A stretch of DNA of 64,000 bases from Tubiluchus corallicola (GCA_030141605.1 JAQGDQ010000642.1:56237-120236), one strand, 5' to 3'; positions 1 through 12,155 are shown, counted from the first letter of the stretch. Program-made: numbers and translations. The notes: generated from the sequence alone by a model not told the origin.

Positions 1-545
1 TACTCAAATAACTCGATACTGAGCTAATACACGTACTAGGCTCACAATAATGTAGAATCAGATGCCTAGTTGTCTCAAACACATCTAGTACGGGCCACTC
101 CTATACAAAAGTATATAAAAGTTGTCGGCAAATTACTCAAATAACTCGATACTGAGCTAATACACGTACTAGGCTCACAATAATGTAGAATCAGATGCCT
201 AGTTGTCTCAAAAACATCTAGTACGGGCCACTCCTATACAAAAGTATATAAAAGTTGTCGGCAAATTACTCAAATAACTCGATACTGAGCTAATACACGT
301 ACTATGCTCACAATAATGTAGAATCAGATGCCTAGTTGTCTCAAAAACATCTAGTACGGGCCACTCCTGTACAAAAGTATATAAAAGTTGTCGGCAAATT
401 ACTCAAATAACTCGATACTGAGCTAATACACGTACTATGCTCACAATAATGTACAATCAGATGCCTAGTTGTCTCAAAAACATCTAGTACGGCCACTCCT
501 GTACAAAAGTATATAAAAGTTGTCGGCAAATTACTCGCATAACTC
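1..545. repeat. 133-bp tandem satellite
   Basis: Four near-identical units begin at 1, 134, 267 and 400, with a degenerate fifth start at 532. The period is 133, with one 1-base deletion near 492. Each unit contains a GGGCCACTCCTATAC block followed by a TATATAAAA stretch. The array is cut by the window edge, so its full size is unknown. The degenerate tail (532-566) resembles single-copy sequence at about 60130-60215 in a TUBE1 intron, so the array probably amplified part of a dispersed element. Short open frames here are products of the repeat, not genes. Confidence 0.93.
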
Positions 546-1008
546 CGCATAGTTGACTCTATATTGTTATACGTACAGATATACATGTGGTTACACTGAT
601 GTAAGTGATGTAAACAAAGTGACGGCCTGCCATCTAGCGGTCAGCTTGCAAAATAACAGATCCATAGTATATGGGACTTTTAACAGACTGGATTTTGTGC
701 GAATTTTCTGATTTCTTAACTTTTTGATGACATTCTAAATTTTAAATGCTTTTACCCACATTTTGTATGTAGTAATTTTTAGTATTTCTAGTTTTAGTCA
801 GTGTAAATTTTAATTGTATGTTTTTATGGCTTCTATGATGAAAAATAAACAGTAGTCAGTCAGTGAATCTAATTTTCTGCTGTCAATTATGAAATGTTGA
901 CAAGAAATACGTACACAACAAGTCTGTCAAAAGGAAGTTCATATCACAGGTTGCCCAACATTGAAATTACAGTGACAAATGCACTAACAATATGAGATGT
1001 ATACTTAC
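546..1008. other. AT-rich non-coding DNA between satellite and exon
   Basis: No coding exon seen. An AATAAA-type stretch near 843 is followed by a short CAGT-rich tail, which resembles the 3' end of a retroposon. By position this is intron of the unrecognised minus-strand gene, if that gene continues to the left of the window. Confidence 0.4.
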
Positions 1009-1092
1009 CACTGGTTTAGCAGTGAAATTTTTTAATACAGTGTAATCATCGTCGTACTCTCCATTCTCCAGGTAAAGAGTTTCCGGACTATC
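1009..1092 (-). CDS. Unrecognised gene, exon B
   Basis: An 84-bp exon of 28 codons, phase 0 at both ends. It has a strong acceptor (pyrimidine tract plus CAG) and a consensus donor GTAAGT. The encoded segment is acidic and tyrosine-rich around GEYDDDY and ends in NFTAKPV. The good splice sites and clean frame in AT-rich DNA are the main reasons to believe it. Confidence 0.6.
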
Positions 1093-1832
1093 CTGGAATA
1101 AGAAAGGACGCATAAAGATAAGAATCACTAAAAACGCTACAAAGGTCTAGGAAAACAGATTAATTAAATACATAAAATATTATAATACAGTACAAAAGAA
1201 TCTTTATCTGAAACTAAATGAGCAAACAAAGGAGATCCGCATAGTTTGAGATATGAAACTGAATTACTACACATAAAGAGATCACATAGTGACATCTTTA
1301 GACAAAATTTTATGTTTACTCGAGTTTTTAAAGTTTAAAGCAAAACAGGACGATTTTTCATTTATGTGGTAACAATTCTTCCACGTAAGTCATTCTTTAG
1401 TACGTTTCCTTTCAATATTTTAAAGAGTAGATTGTTTTGGCCTACAGTTTAGGATCAGGTGTGGTTTTCCTTTAAATTTTAATTTGCAAACGTATCAGTT
1501 TTTTTGCTCTTGTTCTGCTGGCAAATGCTAACAATTGTACATCTGAACTAACCGAGATTTGCCCGTAGAACTGTTGCTAATCAAACAATATGACATAAAG
1601 GGTTCTGTTAACTGTTATGTAAGAAACAGAAATTTAAAAAAATTTAACGTAAACTGATTAATTTTTAGCATAAATTTGCTTAAAGAAGGTTAGAATACTT
1701 TTGTCTAACTTTAGAATAAATAGTCTCTATCTCTGTTATGTAGTTGTAGGTTGTTATTTACAGTGGGCGATAATAGCTCTTTGAGCTAATGTTAATTGTT
1801 GACCCAAAAGCTGACTTTAAATAAAGATGATG

Positions 1833-1865
<33 letters not shown>

Positions 1866-4800
1866 TGGTAATCAGAAAACTTACGAACAAGCTACAATCA
1901 GCTAACCCGTTTTTAAAATCCATCTTTACGTTATTTTAAATCTTTACACTAACGGAATGCTCTGGTTTTTTGGAATGCTGTTATTTCAGACGTAAACGCT
2001 TCAGTCAGCTGTGCAATCGCACTGCTGCAGTTATTCCATTCTCCATGTTTATCATTTAGTTCTCAGTCCAATATTTTTGCGCGAAAAGCTACAACTTGTC
2101 TGCCGCGGAATAAAAACCTGGAGAATTTCAGTTACACAGCAACCAAGAGTAGCCTATTTTTGTACACCAAACACAAACACAGATGTTTCAAGACGCATGC
2201 TGCTGTACGCAGGACGCAATCAAAAATGCTACTGCACCAGGAACTAATTTTATGCTAATAAAAAATAAAACTGATAGTTTTTGCCAGCAGATCTAGTGGC
2301 AGTCGCAGCAAATGGGAGATTTATATTACAGTAATGGCTCACAGAGCGAAGATATTGAATAACTGAGTGCCTTCTTACTCTGATCTCAAACTCACAAATT
2401 GCTCAACCTTGCACGCACTACTGCAGCTACATTTGGAGTGATGCCACAACGAAACGAATTACACTTTATCAGAAATTGCTAAATTGTCGGGAAGGTTCTG
2501 TGCTGAAGCAAACCAAGTAAAATACCTTTCATTACTACACTTAGGACAGATTGTCGTTCATTCCAAAACCCTGACAATTTGCTCAAATATATATTTTAGT
2601 ATCGTTTGTTATTTTTACACTATAAGTTCCGAAGATTCCTACTTGCAAAATAGCTGTTTATAAATCTCGTTTTTAACAAAAAATTAAGACTTGTTTGCCT
2701 ATTAATCTTACAATCTCAATTCATTCAACCCGAGACTGTTAACGGATATTGTACCTGATATTACCAATAAAACAGTTATAAGAAAACTGATTTTCTGCAT
2801 AATCTGTCAAGTTCCGGAGATTCCTACTTGCAAAACAGCTGTTTATAAATATAGTTTCTCCCCCGGACCTCTTATCTATGGAGTACTTTAACAAAAATTA
2901 AGACTGTTAACAGATACTGTACCTGATATTACCAATTAAACAGTTATAAGAAATCTGATTTTCTGCATAAGCTGTCAACAAAGTGATCACGTTTTCAGTT
3001 TAGTCCCTCGCCTTGAATAGCCACTTGAATTTTTAAGAAAAGGCGGAAATAAAGAACAAACCTGTACGCATCTACAAGGACGAATTTTGATATTTTTCAA
3101 TTATCTTTGCCAAAATGTCTAGCCTAGAAGTCTCTATTTCATTAATCAAATTTTGTCAACGTGCCGGCGACCTTCAGGGTAGCATATACAGTATGCATTA
3201 TTGCATGTCGAGGCGTTGAGCCTGTACGTATTTGAGCATATTCCCCGTTAATGTCGTGCATAATGTTCACCCAAGCATAAACCATGATTTGAAGTAAATT
3301 CATGCAGAGACCTTTAAACACGGGTACAGCATGTATTGCACACGCGTGGCATGTTACTAATGACGTAAATGCCATTACTATAAAATATACGCGGTGCTGC
3401 ATTCATAAGGGCTCTACGTATTCGTGTCCGTGGTGTTTGTTTACTTAGTATAAAGTTCACTCTTAGTTTAAACCATTGTATAAGTGTAAACAAAAATATA
3501 TTAGGAGACTGCTTTGCAGATATCTATTTAATTAAAGCAGAAGATACTAAAGCAGGTAATTCCTAATATTAAGACTGCCAGTTAATGGTGAAATGAACCC
3601 ACAGCTATTAATTATTTGAACATGTCGAGGGTTCTGTGGCCCCTAGCCCAAACAAGACCAACCAATGGCCATTTGCAAGGCGGCCTGAAGTGAGAAGGCG
3701 AAGAAATGCAATACATGTCCAGCAGCAAGAACAGGTTCCTGGTAGAGTTCCACAGGTAAGAAGCCCGAAGAAAAAACTAGATCTACAAGCAGCTGTTCTG
3801 CGTCCAGAAATGTCCGGAGTGAGAGATATCGTGAGCATCTTCCATTAGAAGTGAAAATCAGTGTCTTAATGAAGTTTTGTGAAACCAAACTGGATCAAAA
3901 AGGAATCAAATGTGAAAATGCTGGAACACAGTGTAGCTTAAATTCACTTTTCTTTGATTTTGCTTTTGGTCAAATTTTATTTTTGTAAAATCCCAGCATC
4001 AGAAACAAATTTTTTGACGTTAATAATTAACTTACAAAATTAAAGCCATGTAACATATAAAAATTTATATATTACATAATGCATCTTTGTATTTAAACAC
4101 ATGCACAGTGGTTGACCTAGGTGTGTAAGCTTACTATAAACTTACTAACGCTTAACTTACGTATGCAAGTTCACTATAAACTTACTACTGCTCAACCTAC
4201 GTGTGTAAGCTTACTATAAACTTACTACTGCTCAACCTACGTGTGTAAGCTTACTATAAACTTACTACCTACCATGTAAAAACGTGCTAGAAACCTGAAA
4301 CAATGACTTGTATTTAAACACATGTACAGTGCTTGAATTACATATGTAAGCTTACTATAAACTTATTAGTGCTTATCCTACGTGTGTAAGCTTACTATAA
4401 ATTTACTAGTGCCTAACCTACATGTGTAAGGTTACTATATTATTTGCAAACTGTCCACCCAATCAGGAGTTAGTTGTTATTTACTATGTTACTATTTACT
4501 ATGTAAAAAAATACTGAAAAACCTGGTACAACAACTATGTATTTAAACACATATGCGGTGCTTGACCTACCTGTGTAAGCTTACTATAAACTTACAAGTG
4601 CTTCCTTACTGTTATCGTATCTATTGTATGGGTTTTGTAAATTTTAATCAAGTATTAACTAATGAACTAGTCGTATTTTTGAATTAACTATTTTGAGTTA
4701 TTACATTCTCAAACTAACTAATTGTATATTGCTTCACTGCACATAGTGAAAATACTGTGATCAGTAATCGTTACTATATTGTAAATCCACTCAAAATAAA

Positions 4801-7800
4801 TAAAGTTTAAATATATAAAAAAGCCTGGTATGCAACAACTATGTTTAAGGTTATAACCTGTGTCATTTTCAATCTTTTCTTATTGAAATATGAACCAGAT
4901 TTGCACTCTAGATAATCTACGTGAGTAGCATATTATCATAAATTTAACAAGCCGAGCTCTGCTTTGCATTCCGTAAGTTTCGACCATATGAAACTGAATG
5001 TATGATTTCAGGCGAAGCAGAGATCATGCAGTGTACAATTAGTTCATGGTCGTACAGAAAAACTTAAGCTAGACTAATGTGCCAAAGTCCAATGCTGTAG
5101 TAGTGGCTCGGATTTTATAAATCTGCGCGCTCGAGGTTATAACAATACATTCGCATTTGAGGTGTATAAGATTTCACAAATAAAATCGTACTAAATATCC
5201 ATCACTTAACGTTATGGGCCCTATAAAAATCTACAAACATTTAACATAGGTATCCAGGCTCAAGTTTTTTTAATTTACTAATTCAATTTTTTTAAGTTAA
5301 TTTAAATTTAATTTCAATTCATCTGAAATGAAATTATCCGTTTATTTTTGCTCTTTCCTGCCAGCTGTTGTCCATCTTTATGCATTTAAAATTAATCATC
5401 CATTCAGCTTATAATCGTGTGTAAGAAAGGATTAGCTCACCATAAGCTCATTACTCACACACTTTAATATTTTGTGAAAATTCTATCGAAGAATTTTCTG
5501 TCGTAATTTCTTCGCCTCGTGTTGTTTCACATTCTCTGAAAGTTCGTTACAATTTCTTCGCAAATATAAATTACACGAATTGTAAAATTTCAAACAAACC
5601 AGCCTAACTACAACTCTTTGCACGCTGTTGAATTCGCTTGTTGTTTTGCATGCGTAAATAAGATAAGAAAAGATATTTATTCAGGTTTAACTTGACTGAC
5701 CAAAGCTCGTTTACAACTAACTCCTGATTGGGTGGACAGTTTGCAAATAATATTCAGGATAATCGCAAAAAACGTACATTTTTAACAAAAACAAAACATA
5801 TCAAAATTAAAAGCAGGTCAAAAAGACGAAATTTAAAAAGCACAATACAATTAATTAGCAAAACAGGCTTGATAAATAGCTTTAAGGCAGTATAAAGCAC
5901 AGCTAGTCAATAAGTTAATTTGTTATAATTTGCTAAATTCAGAATCTGACACATGGTAACCTGTCAGCTAATGAAAGTCAGCTATGTACATTTTCCTGAT
6001 TTTCCAGAAACTTCCACACATTGCCTTGTAGGAATACCTCATTCAGTTATCCCCAGTTACAACATTTTAATAACTACTGTGCTAAAAGCAGTAACCCCCT
6101 AGGGTCTTGAATTCGTGTGTAACATTATCACAATAGCTATAACATGCCTAAAACAGCTTTTATATACGCAAGGCAAGAAAGATGATTGCTCGCGCGTGTA
6201 CGTTACATTATATGCAATACTACTTATTAAAATTATGTTTAAGAAAACATATTGTGTGCAATATGCATTTGACAACAGAGATATCGATTTGTGCATGATA
6301 CAGTATATTAGTCCAACTAACACGCAAACATGTAAACATATTTTGACCATCAAACTTAGATTGTTGTAGGAGGGTAGAGTCAAATTGCAATCAAATTGTG
6401 TTTGCGAGACAAAAGCCTGCTACTGGTGTTGAAGCAGATAAATTTTCTTACAGGAAGACAGGATGATTTTTCATGTACTACTCCATTTTCAAGTACGGTA
6501 AAAAGTACGGCACCAACATCACAATGATTATCCTCAACTGATGAGTTTGCCGCGCATTCTAGATATGAAATTGAAAAGGTATCTATCAACCACAGTACTT
6601 CCCATGACGATTTTGAAAAACACTTTTATTTAAGGAAGACAGGAAGATTTTTCATCACACCCCATTTTCAAGTCCGATAAAAAGTATACATTTTAACACA
6701 AGTGATACTGAAAAAGGGTTTCTGATAATTAAATAACAGATTAAAAACTTAATTAATGGCAGATGAGCCAAACAATTGACGACATCACAAACTAACATTA
6801 TTTTCAACAGCAAAAATATTTCAAGAGTGTGTTGCACGTGTTTGCGAACGCGAAATTTGAAGTACATTGCTACTGTAAGGTATTCAGTGCATTGTACTAA
6901 AACTAGGCAAGTTCTGAGATAAAAATTCAAATTTGCCGCTGTGCTCATGCATAAGCTGTCAAACGCATGCAGTTCGTCACAAACTAACACATCTGAACTG
7001 AGAGGTACAGTATCTGTTTTTTGTACAATGCATTTCTGAAATGCAGGCACTAGTGCCCATCTAACTAGCGAATGGCGAAATGCATGTAACAGCAAAGAAC
7101 TAGTGGTGCGAACTTGAAATTGTGTTTGTGTGGTAATAATTCTTTCACATAAGTCATTTTTGAAAAAATAGTATGTTTCCTTTTGAATATTTTAAAGAAT
7201 AGGTTGTTTCGACCTACAATCTAAGATTGAGTCTGTTTTTGCTTTAACTTACTGCAGGAGGGAGCGTCAAATTGCAGTCAGATTGTGTTTGCGGAGACAT
7301 CATAAGCCTGCACTGGTGTTGAAGTAGATAAATTCTCTTAACGTATACAATAATTTTAGTAAACAATGCAACCATTATGATAAAAAAATATTTCTAATTT
7401 TTATATACATAATAAAAGTAACTAATTTTACCGCATGCATCACTTTTTGTATTCTTTTAATTTGATTTACATCATCTTTTAATTTGTAAATAAGTAAATT
7501 TTGTACGTAAATTTCTGCAGTATATATTTCTTACATGCAACGTATTTTTTACTTTGTATACATAACAAATAAAGATTGGCAAATAAAGATTTTATCTGTC
7601 TGTCTGTCTACCTGCCTATCTATCCATCCATCCATCCATCCATTCATCTATCTACCTATCTTATCTATCTATCTATCATTCAATTTTCATGAAATACAAC
7701 AAGTAAGTACGTAACTGACAATATTCACATATACTAAAGGCTGCTAACTAATAGAATTTACAGAAACCAAATTCATTAAGATAAATTCACGTACCACTGT

Positions 7801-7914
7801 GGCTTCCGTGTCTGTACGTTTTCGCTTTTTTGGTGCCACACCGCCCGAAGGACACTTTATAGAAGCAAGACGGCTCTGTGACTGGCCTGCATTATAGCGA
7901 TGACGTAGGCGCAT
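1009..7914 (-). CDS. Unrecognised nuclear-type protein, 5' part of gene (exons at 7914-7795 and 1092-1009)
   Basis: I do not recognise this protein. Exon A runs from an ATG at 7914 to 7795 (40 codons) with donor GTACGT. The ATG has an in-frame TAA three codons upstream and A at -3, which supports the start. Exon B is 1092-1009 (28 codons), with a TTCTTATTCCAG acceptor and GTAAGT donor. Both exons are phase 0 and join in frame. Residues 1-40 are basic and carry PKKRKR at about 29-33, a classical nuclear-localisation-like motif. Exon B is acidic, with GEYDDDY. An acceptor (TTTTTGTTTTCAG) at 7968 implies an upstream non-coding exon. The gene would continue left of the window. Intermediate phase-0 exons could have been missed in the 6.7-kb gap. 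Seen: splice sites, frame and motifs. Inferred: one gene and nuclear location. Confidence 0.6.
1093..3611. other. Non-coding interval with MITE remnant and ATT microsatellite
   Basis: 1380-1472 matches the right-hand end of the TTTAAAGGA-terminated MITE family (compare 7150-7247 and 58440-58537). 1831-1865 is an (ATT)n run after an AATAAA-like tail. 2640-2990 holds two diverged copies of a sequence around TTCCGAAGATTCCTACTTGC. A 260-base open frame at 3142-3402 (-) shows no recognisable protein and no clear splice context, so I do not call it. Confidence 0.5.
3612..3999 (+). pseudogene. Possible frameshifted coding relic, Arg/Lys-rich
   Basis: Two overlapping frames look protein-like. The first is open from 3612 to the TAG ending at 3848 and is rich in Arg and Gln, with segments such as RRPEVRRRRN and VRSPKKKLDL. 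The second is open from about 3750 and continues past 3848 (EHLPLEVKISVLMKFCETK) to a TAA near 3988. Moving from the first to the second would give one longer reading frame, so a single frameshift or a short splice (CAG/GTAAGAAG near 3755) may separate them. I recognise no family. It may be a decayed transposase, a retrocopy or chance. Confidence 0.3.
4095..4640. repeat. Degenerate minisatellite, about 40-50 bp units
   Basis: Repeated blocks of the form GTGTGTAAGCTTACTATAAACTTACTA occur about ten times. A larger block containing TGTATTTAAACACATG appears three times (near 4090, 4310 and 4540). Units have diverged by substitutions and small indels, so this is an older array. Confidence 0.75.
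4437..4477 (+). repeat. Left arm of a 41-bp perfect inverted repeat
   Basis: This 41-base block, containing GCAAACTGTCCACCCAATC, recurs as an exact reverse complement at 5713-5753. The outer distance is 1317 bp. The exact match between otherwise unrelated sequences suggests the termini of a mobile element or a recent inverted insertion. I see no transposase between the arms. Confidence 0.8.
4641..6628. other. Non-coding AT-rich interval
   Basis: Apart from the inverted-repeat arm at 5713, I see no exon or RNA gene. 6390-6480 duplicates part of the adjacent MITE (compare 7262-7340), including the ACTGGTGTTGAAG block. Confidence 0.45.
5713..5753 (-). repeat. Right arm of the 41-bp perfect inverted repeat
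   Basis: Exact reverse complement of 4437-4477. The interval between the arms is AT-rich and non-coding, with a more GC-rich patch at 4950-5160. Confidence 0.8.
6629..7247. mobile_element. MITE, TTTAA-ended family 1
   Basis: About 619 bp bounded by TTTAAGGAAGAC on the left and GTTTTTGCTTTAA on the right. It is related along its length to 57920-58537, sharing the CCCATTTTCAAGTCCG and TTTAAAGA(A/G)(T/C)AG blocks. Shorter or partial relatives lie at 1380-1472, 19159-19698 and about 52190-52640. No transposase is encoded. The open frame on the minus strand (7095-6655) is a by-product of the repeat. Confidence 0.7.
7248..7592. other. AT-rich spacer ending in a retroposon-like tail
   Basis: No gene seen. 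The last part reads AATAAAGATTGGCAAATAAAG and runs directly into the TCTG/ATCC microsatellite, the usual layout of a SINE or LINE 3' tail. Confidence 0.4.
7593..7678. repeat. TCTG/TATC/ATCC tetranucleotide microsatellite
   Basis: Consecutive runs of TCTG, TATC and CATC with interruptions. Confidence 0.9.
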
Positions 7915-7967
7915 GATGGCTTAGTTCACAGCGGACACGCGTTGCCACAGCATGCTTATTTACTTAA
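7795..7967 (-). CDS. Unrecognised gene, exon A with start codon
   Basis: The exon runs from the acceptor at 7968 to the donor at 7794. The first 53 bases would be 5' UTR containing in-frame stops. Coding starts at 7914 with MRLRHRYN and includes the basic PKKRKR cluster. Local GC is well above the flanks. Confidence 0.55.
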
Positions 7968-10780
7968 CTGAAAACAAAAAGCAACATTCAGAAATATTTC
8001 AGTAAACATTGAATATCAAGGAGTAACACTAGTTAATAAATTCTGCTATTGTTAGGTAAATCTATTTCAAAATTACAACCTTTTTACAACTACAGCTGAA
8101 ATGTGGAAGATGCATTGAACGACGCTACAAATTTAACTATAACAGCAACTATGTATCTTTTTAGTCATGAATAGTAAACTACAATACTTATGAATCAGAC
8201 ATACCGGGTATTTTCCATGTTTTAACTACAAACCGATTATGCTTTTAAGAATCGATTTAGGTCATGTTTTACGACGAATATGAGCAGTTTTTATGACTTT
8301 TCCATTATTTCTTACAAGAAACAACTATTATGTTTACAGATACATAAATAGATCTATGTATATGATTGATTTGCTGAAAACTATTGTATAGTCTTATTAT
8401 ACTTAGCAGTAACCTTATCACTTAAAATGAGGCTCTCAGAATCATACAGAAAACATCTAAAAAGTTTTCAGCACTGGCAATCGAGCTAATAGTTTTATTG
8501 GGAAGCCCTAGTGCTGGTTTGCCAAAGAATAGCATTAACAGTTTCATGAGAATCCATGCATGATGCTAGACAATCAAATCAATAAATTTTCTAGATTAAG
8601 TGAGTCTGGTCGTTGAGGGGATGCGGAAAAAACACAGTTACCAAGACAACAGGAGACAGTGCGAGCGTGGACAGGGAACTCAGTCAACACACAGCAGTTA
8701 TGATGAAAACTAAGTCATGCATTATTATGCCAATATATATTTGTTTGATTATTATACATCATAGTTGACAAGAACATGTAACAGAGCACCTAGTGGAAAT
8801 ACAGCCTCGTGGAAAAGACAGAGAGGACTTTTTAGGATAGCCAATGAGGCTTACAAATTCGTCAGAGAAAAACAGTCTTTAGAGCACTAAAGAAACATGT
8901 ATAAACGGAATTTCTAAAACACATCGGCAGACCAGTTTACCCCTATTAAAATGTTAGTTCAATGTTAATTTCTGGACTAATTTAGAAGTTAATTTGGAAA
9001 CTTGTTGTGGAGTAATTAGCACTCAGTCCCTACCAAAAGTTTTAGAGTAGCAAAAAGAATAGACTTATACATGCACTGTGAATTTATATTACTTATCTCA
9101 AGAAAATAAACTCGGTGAAACTAGACGGCAAGCTTTAACAACATTTTCGTCCATAACACTCGAATGAATTGACAGCAAACTGCCTAACTAATTTCTACTT
9201 ATAAGCAAAGTTGTTTTTCAAAAAACGTGCACTAGCACAAAAAAACTCAACTGAAAGTCCAATAACTAGTGTGTTACCAAACTGTGAAGTTATTATAAAA
9301 ATTTACAAGTAAATAAGTGTCTGATTATGGGCATTAAATTCACTTAAATCAATTCTCAAAAAATTTCAATCTTTGTCAAACATGTCGCATGACTGCATGA
9401 CAGCTAAATAAATTTTGAAGTTGAAGATAATATTGTTAGAAATACATGTAATACAGATAATACAGAGTAAACACAGAGTGCACACTGTGCATACGGTAAA
9501 CAAACAGTGCACAATAAAATTATTTAATTATATACACAAAGCTCGCATATTTTTAACTTGGTTACTCTAGTAATCACAGGGCAATAACGTTAATGTTAAT
9601 CGATGAATTAAACAAAGTTACAGAACACGTTGTGATGCTAGTATTAGGTGTTGGTAATAAATTTTTACGATACTAAATTTGTATCAACAATTGTCAACAC
9701 AATGTTGTTGCCCATCGTTTCAAAACACACGTACAACCAAAAAATTCATTTTACCATATTCCTGTTGGTATCCAATTAAAAGTTTGCAACTGCACATCAG
9801 CAGTATATGTAACACACAACACAGCCGAAAATTTTACATTACTCTATTATAACATCTAGACGTAAAAGCAAAACACATTCCACAAGTGAACACGGTACAA
9901 CACGACGCTACAATGGCTACTACGTACAGTTAACATGCGCTCTGTGAATAGCAGCAGCACGTAGTTGTTGGCTTGCTGCTGCCAAGCTAGCTGAGTCATG
10001 TGACCAAGCCATTCTGACAACATCAAGTAATTATCAAACGGACTAGAAATTATATTACACGTATATGTATTCATGTGTTATGTTATTGTATTAACATTAT
10101 TCTATCATTTTTTTGTTTTTAGTGGCTGACTAGATAACTTGGCTGCCCTTCTCCTTAGCTTCAAACATATTGCATATATTCCTAATTCTGTGTTTTGATA
10201 ATTCTTGCGGAGTTGATAAATAAATTGAATTGAATTAGTTTTTTATTGATAGTCTGTACTATTTTTGTTTTTTTTCTTGCTTATTATTTCTTTTTGTTAT
10301 CTGCAGCGTCGCCGTTTATTTTTAATATACCTATCTAGCTATATGAAAGGGTCGGAGACTAGATGACACTTTGGTGCCTCCCTGCCCTGCTCCATGATTA
10401 CAATTATTTAATGATTAACTAAAACTTTTACTGTGAAACTATATTGCAGAAAATAAATGTTCTATGTCTGTGTCTATGTCTCTGTTCGGCAATTATTTTA
10501 CATATCACGTACAATAATGCTTACAGTAGCTAATAAGTAAAAAAAGTTCAATATTTTTCCTCTCCGCAACTATTTCATGCTTCATAACTTGCTATTCGCG
10601 TTTATTTAAACTAAAAAGTGCAGCCACATGTAGATATGGCAGTTTTATAATTTAAGGCTTCTGCTTCGAACATCTGCTTCTGCCATGAAAATAAATAAAA
10701 TTATTCAATGTTTCAAAAACGGTTATACAGCATTAATTGAAGTTTTATTATTTTAAATGACAAATTAAAATTAAAATCAC
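7968..10780. other. Non-coding interval, AT-rich
   Basis: I see no convincing exon. 9940-10030 is slightly GC-richer with an open frame on the minus strand, but it has no splice support or recognisable protein. 10110-10238 ends in AATAAATTGAATTGAATT, a retroposon-like 3' tail on the plus strand; similar tails occur at 15298-15330, 46748-46800 (-) and 63563-63600 (-). 10461-10490 holds a short GTCTAT run. Confidence 0.45.
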
Positions 10781-10865
10781 CTTGATTACTCGGCAAGAAA
10801 TAGTCCCAGGGTTGATGTACTAAATCATAGCGAAATACTGGATGAATTTTTGCGATTATTTCAAA
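10781..10865 (-). CDS. Isolated candidate exon, product not recognised
   Basis: An open 85-bp stretch between a usable acceptor (GTTGTGTTAG) and donor (CAAG/GTGATT). It would encode 28 codons rich in conserved-looking residues, including HPVFRYDL and QPWDYFLP. However, its exit phase (1) does not fit the exon at 7967, and its entry does not fit the exon at 13778, because both joins give an immediate stop. It therefore belongs to an undetected gene or is chance. Low confidence. Confidence 0.25.
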
Positions 10866-11782
10866 CTAACACAACCATCTTAATGAAATAAAGGTTTACA
10901 AATATCGACTTTTGACACCGAATCTCTTGTCAGTTAGTGCCTTCAAAATTTGATTTATAATCATTTTATCCACTAGCATGTGTCAATTTTTGTTATTGTT
11001 AATGATGTCAACAATCAAATCCAATTAACCATTGTCTGCATTAATTAATTCAATGTTTTTTCATATATAGATTAAGTTTAGCTGCCGTTATATAGTTTAG
11101 TAATGATACTACGTAGCGAACCTAACACTGACGGAAGACGAACTGCGAATTCATCCAATTCAGGTGTGTTATGCCAGGTGATTTATGAAATGACTAAGTT
11201 TACAATCTATCCAAGCAAAGCTACTAGCAATTAGAAGCAAAGGACACAATGGATAAGTTAAAAACTAGAATTCCCGGGATCTCAAAACTAATTTTGAAGT
11301 TGATAAGCAACTGTTATCGTTCTTCGTGAAGCTCAGCTGAGAGGGAAACAACATCCTGACAGCTTTTGAATTCCACGGATAACATGCCCGAGGAAGTGCA
11401 ACTGGAATAGCCAGTAGTATTGCATCTAGAAATGTTATAGCACAAAAATGTGAACAATAAGACCTCGAAAAATACAATGACGACAATGATGACAGATGCA
11501 GAACAGGAGCTCTGGACAAACTTTAAGCATCTGGATACAGCCAATACCTGAAACTATCTTCCCTTAAGGTAGCAATAGATGTTTGATGAACAAGAGGCTG
11601 CAGAGTCGGACCACATTAATAATGTTAGGATGCTGCAATCTGTTAAGAGTTCATTCAGTTCACGTAACAAACCGAGACACTAGCCCAGATGAGGTCCACT
11701 GCAGGACTCCATGCAAGATCAGACAAAAAGATCAATTTGTAAAGATGGGTCAGACCATCGGAGGCTAGATATTTTACAGCAC
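10866..11782. other. Non-coding interval
   Basis: 11300-11765 has more balanced base composition than its surroundings and short open frames on both strands. None resembles a known protein, and stops are frequent. It may be a decayed element. Confidence 0.4.
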
Positions 11783-12155
11783 TAGGGGTGAGCATTCTTT
11801 ACCAGAAAGCAAGTTCAAATTGAATTGAATATGTTACTTTCGAATTCGATCGAATTCAAATTGAGTTTGAAAGATTTTTGAACAAGTTTTCGAACAACTA
11901 GTAAAAAGTGGTCTTTCAAAGATCATGCAAATTATTACTTGATTTTATTCTGCAGGAAAAATACTATTAGTTTGTTGCATGCTGTTTCAAACATTTTAAT
12001 AATAAAGAACATATGTGTGGCTGAAGTACTGAATTGTTCGAATCTATAATTTTAGGGTTGAATCGAATTCCAATTAAGAAAATTCGTTTGAATCGAATGC
12101 AAACGTTCGAATTCAATTCGAATGTTCGAACTTGAATGCTCGATGCTCACCCCTA
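11783..12155. mobile_element. hAT-like MITE (TAGGGGTGAGCAT termini)
   Basis: A 373-bp element with inverted ends TAGGGGTGAGCAT and ATGCTCACCCCTA. The 8 bp outside each end agree at 6 positions (TACAGCAC and TCCATCAC), consistent with an old hAT-type 8-bp target duplication. The interior is full of TCGAATTC palindromes. Related copies lie at about 27840-28166 and 46297-46640. Confidence 0.75.

Noticed and set aside
6655-7095. 146-residue minus-strand open frame
   Set aside because: Entirely inside a MITE that has diverged copies elsewhere without the frame; no protein similarity recognised.
9856-10074. 72-residue minus-strand frame with balanced composition
   Set aside because: No splice sites in phase with neighbouring candidate exons and no recognisable motif.
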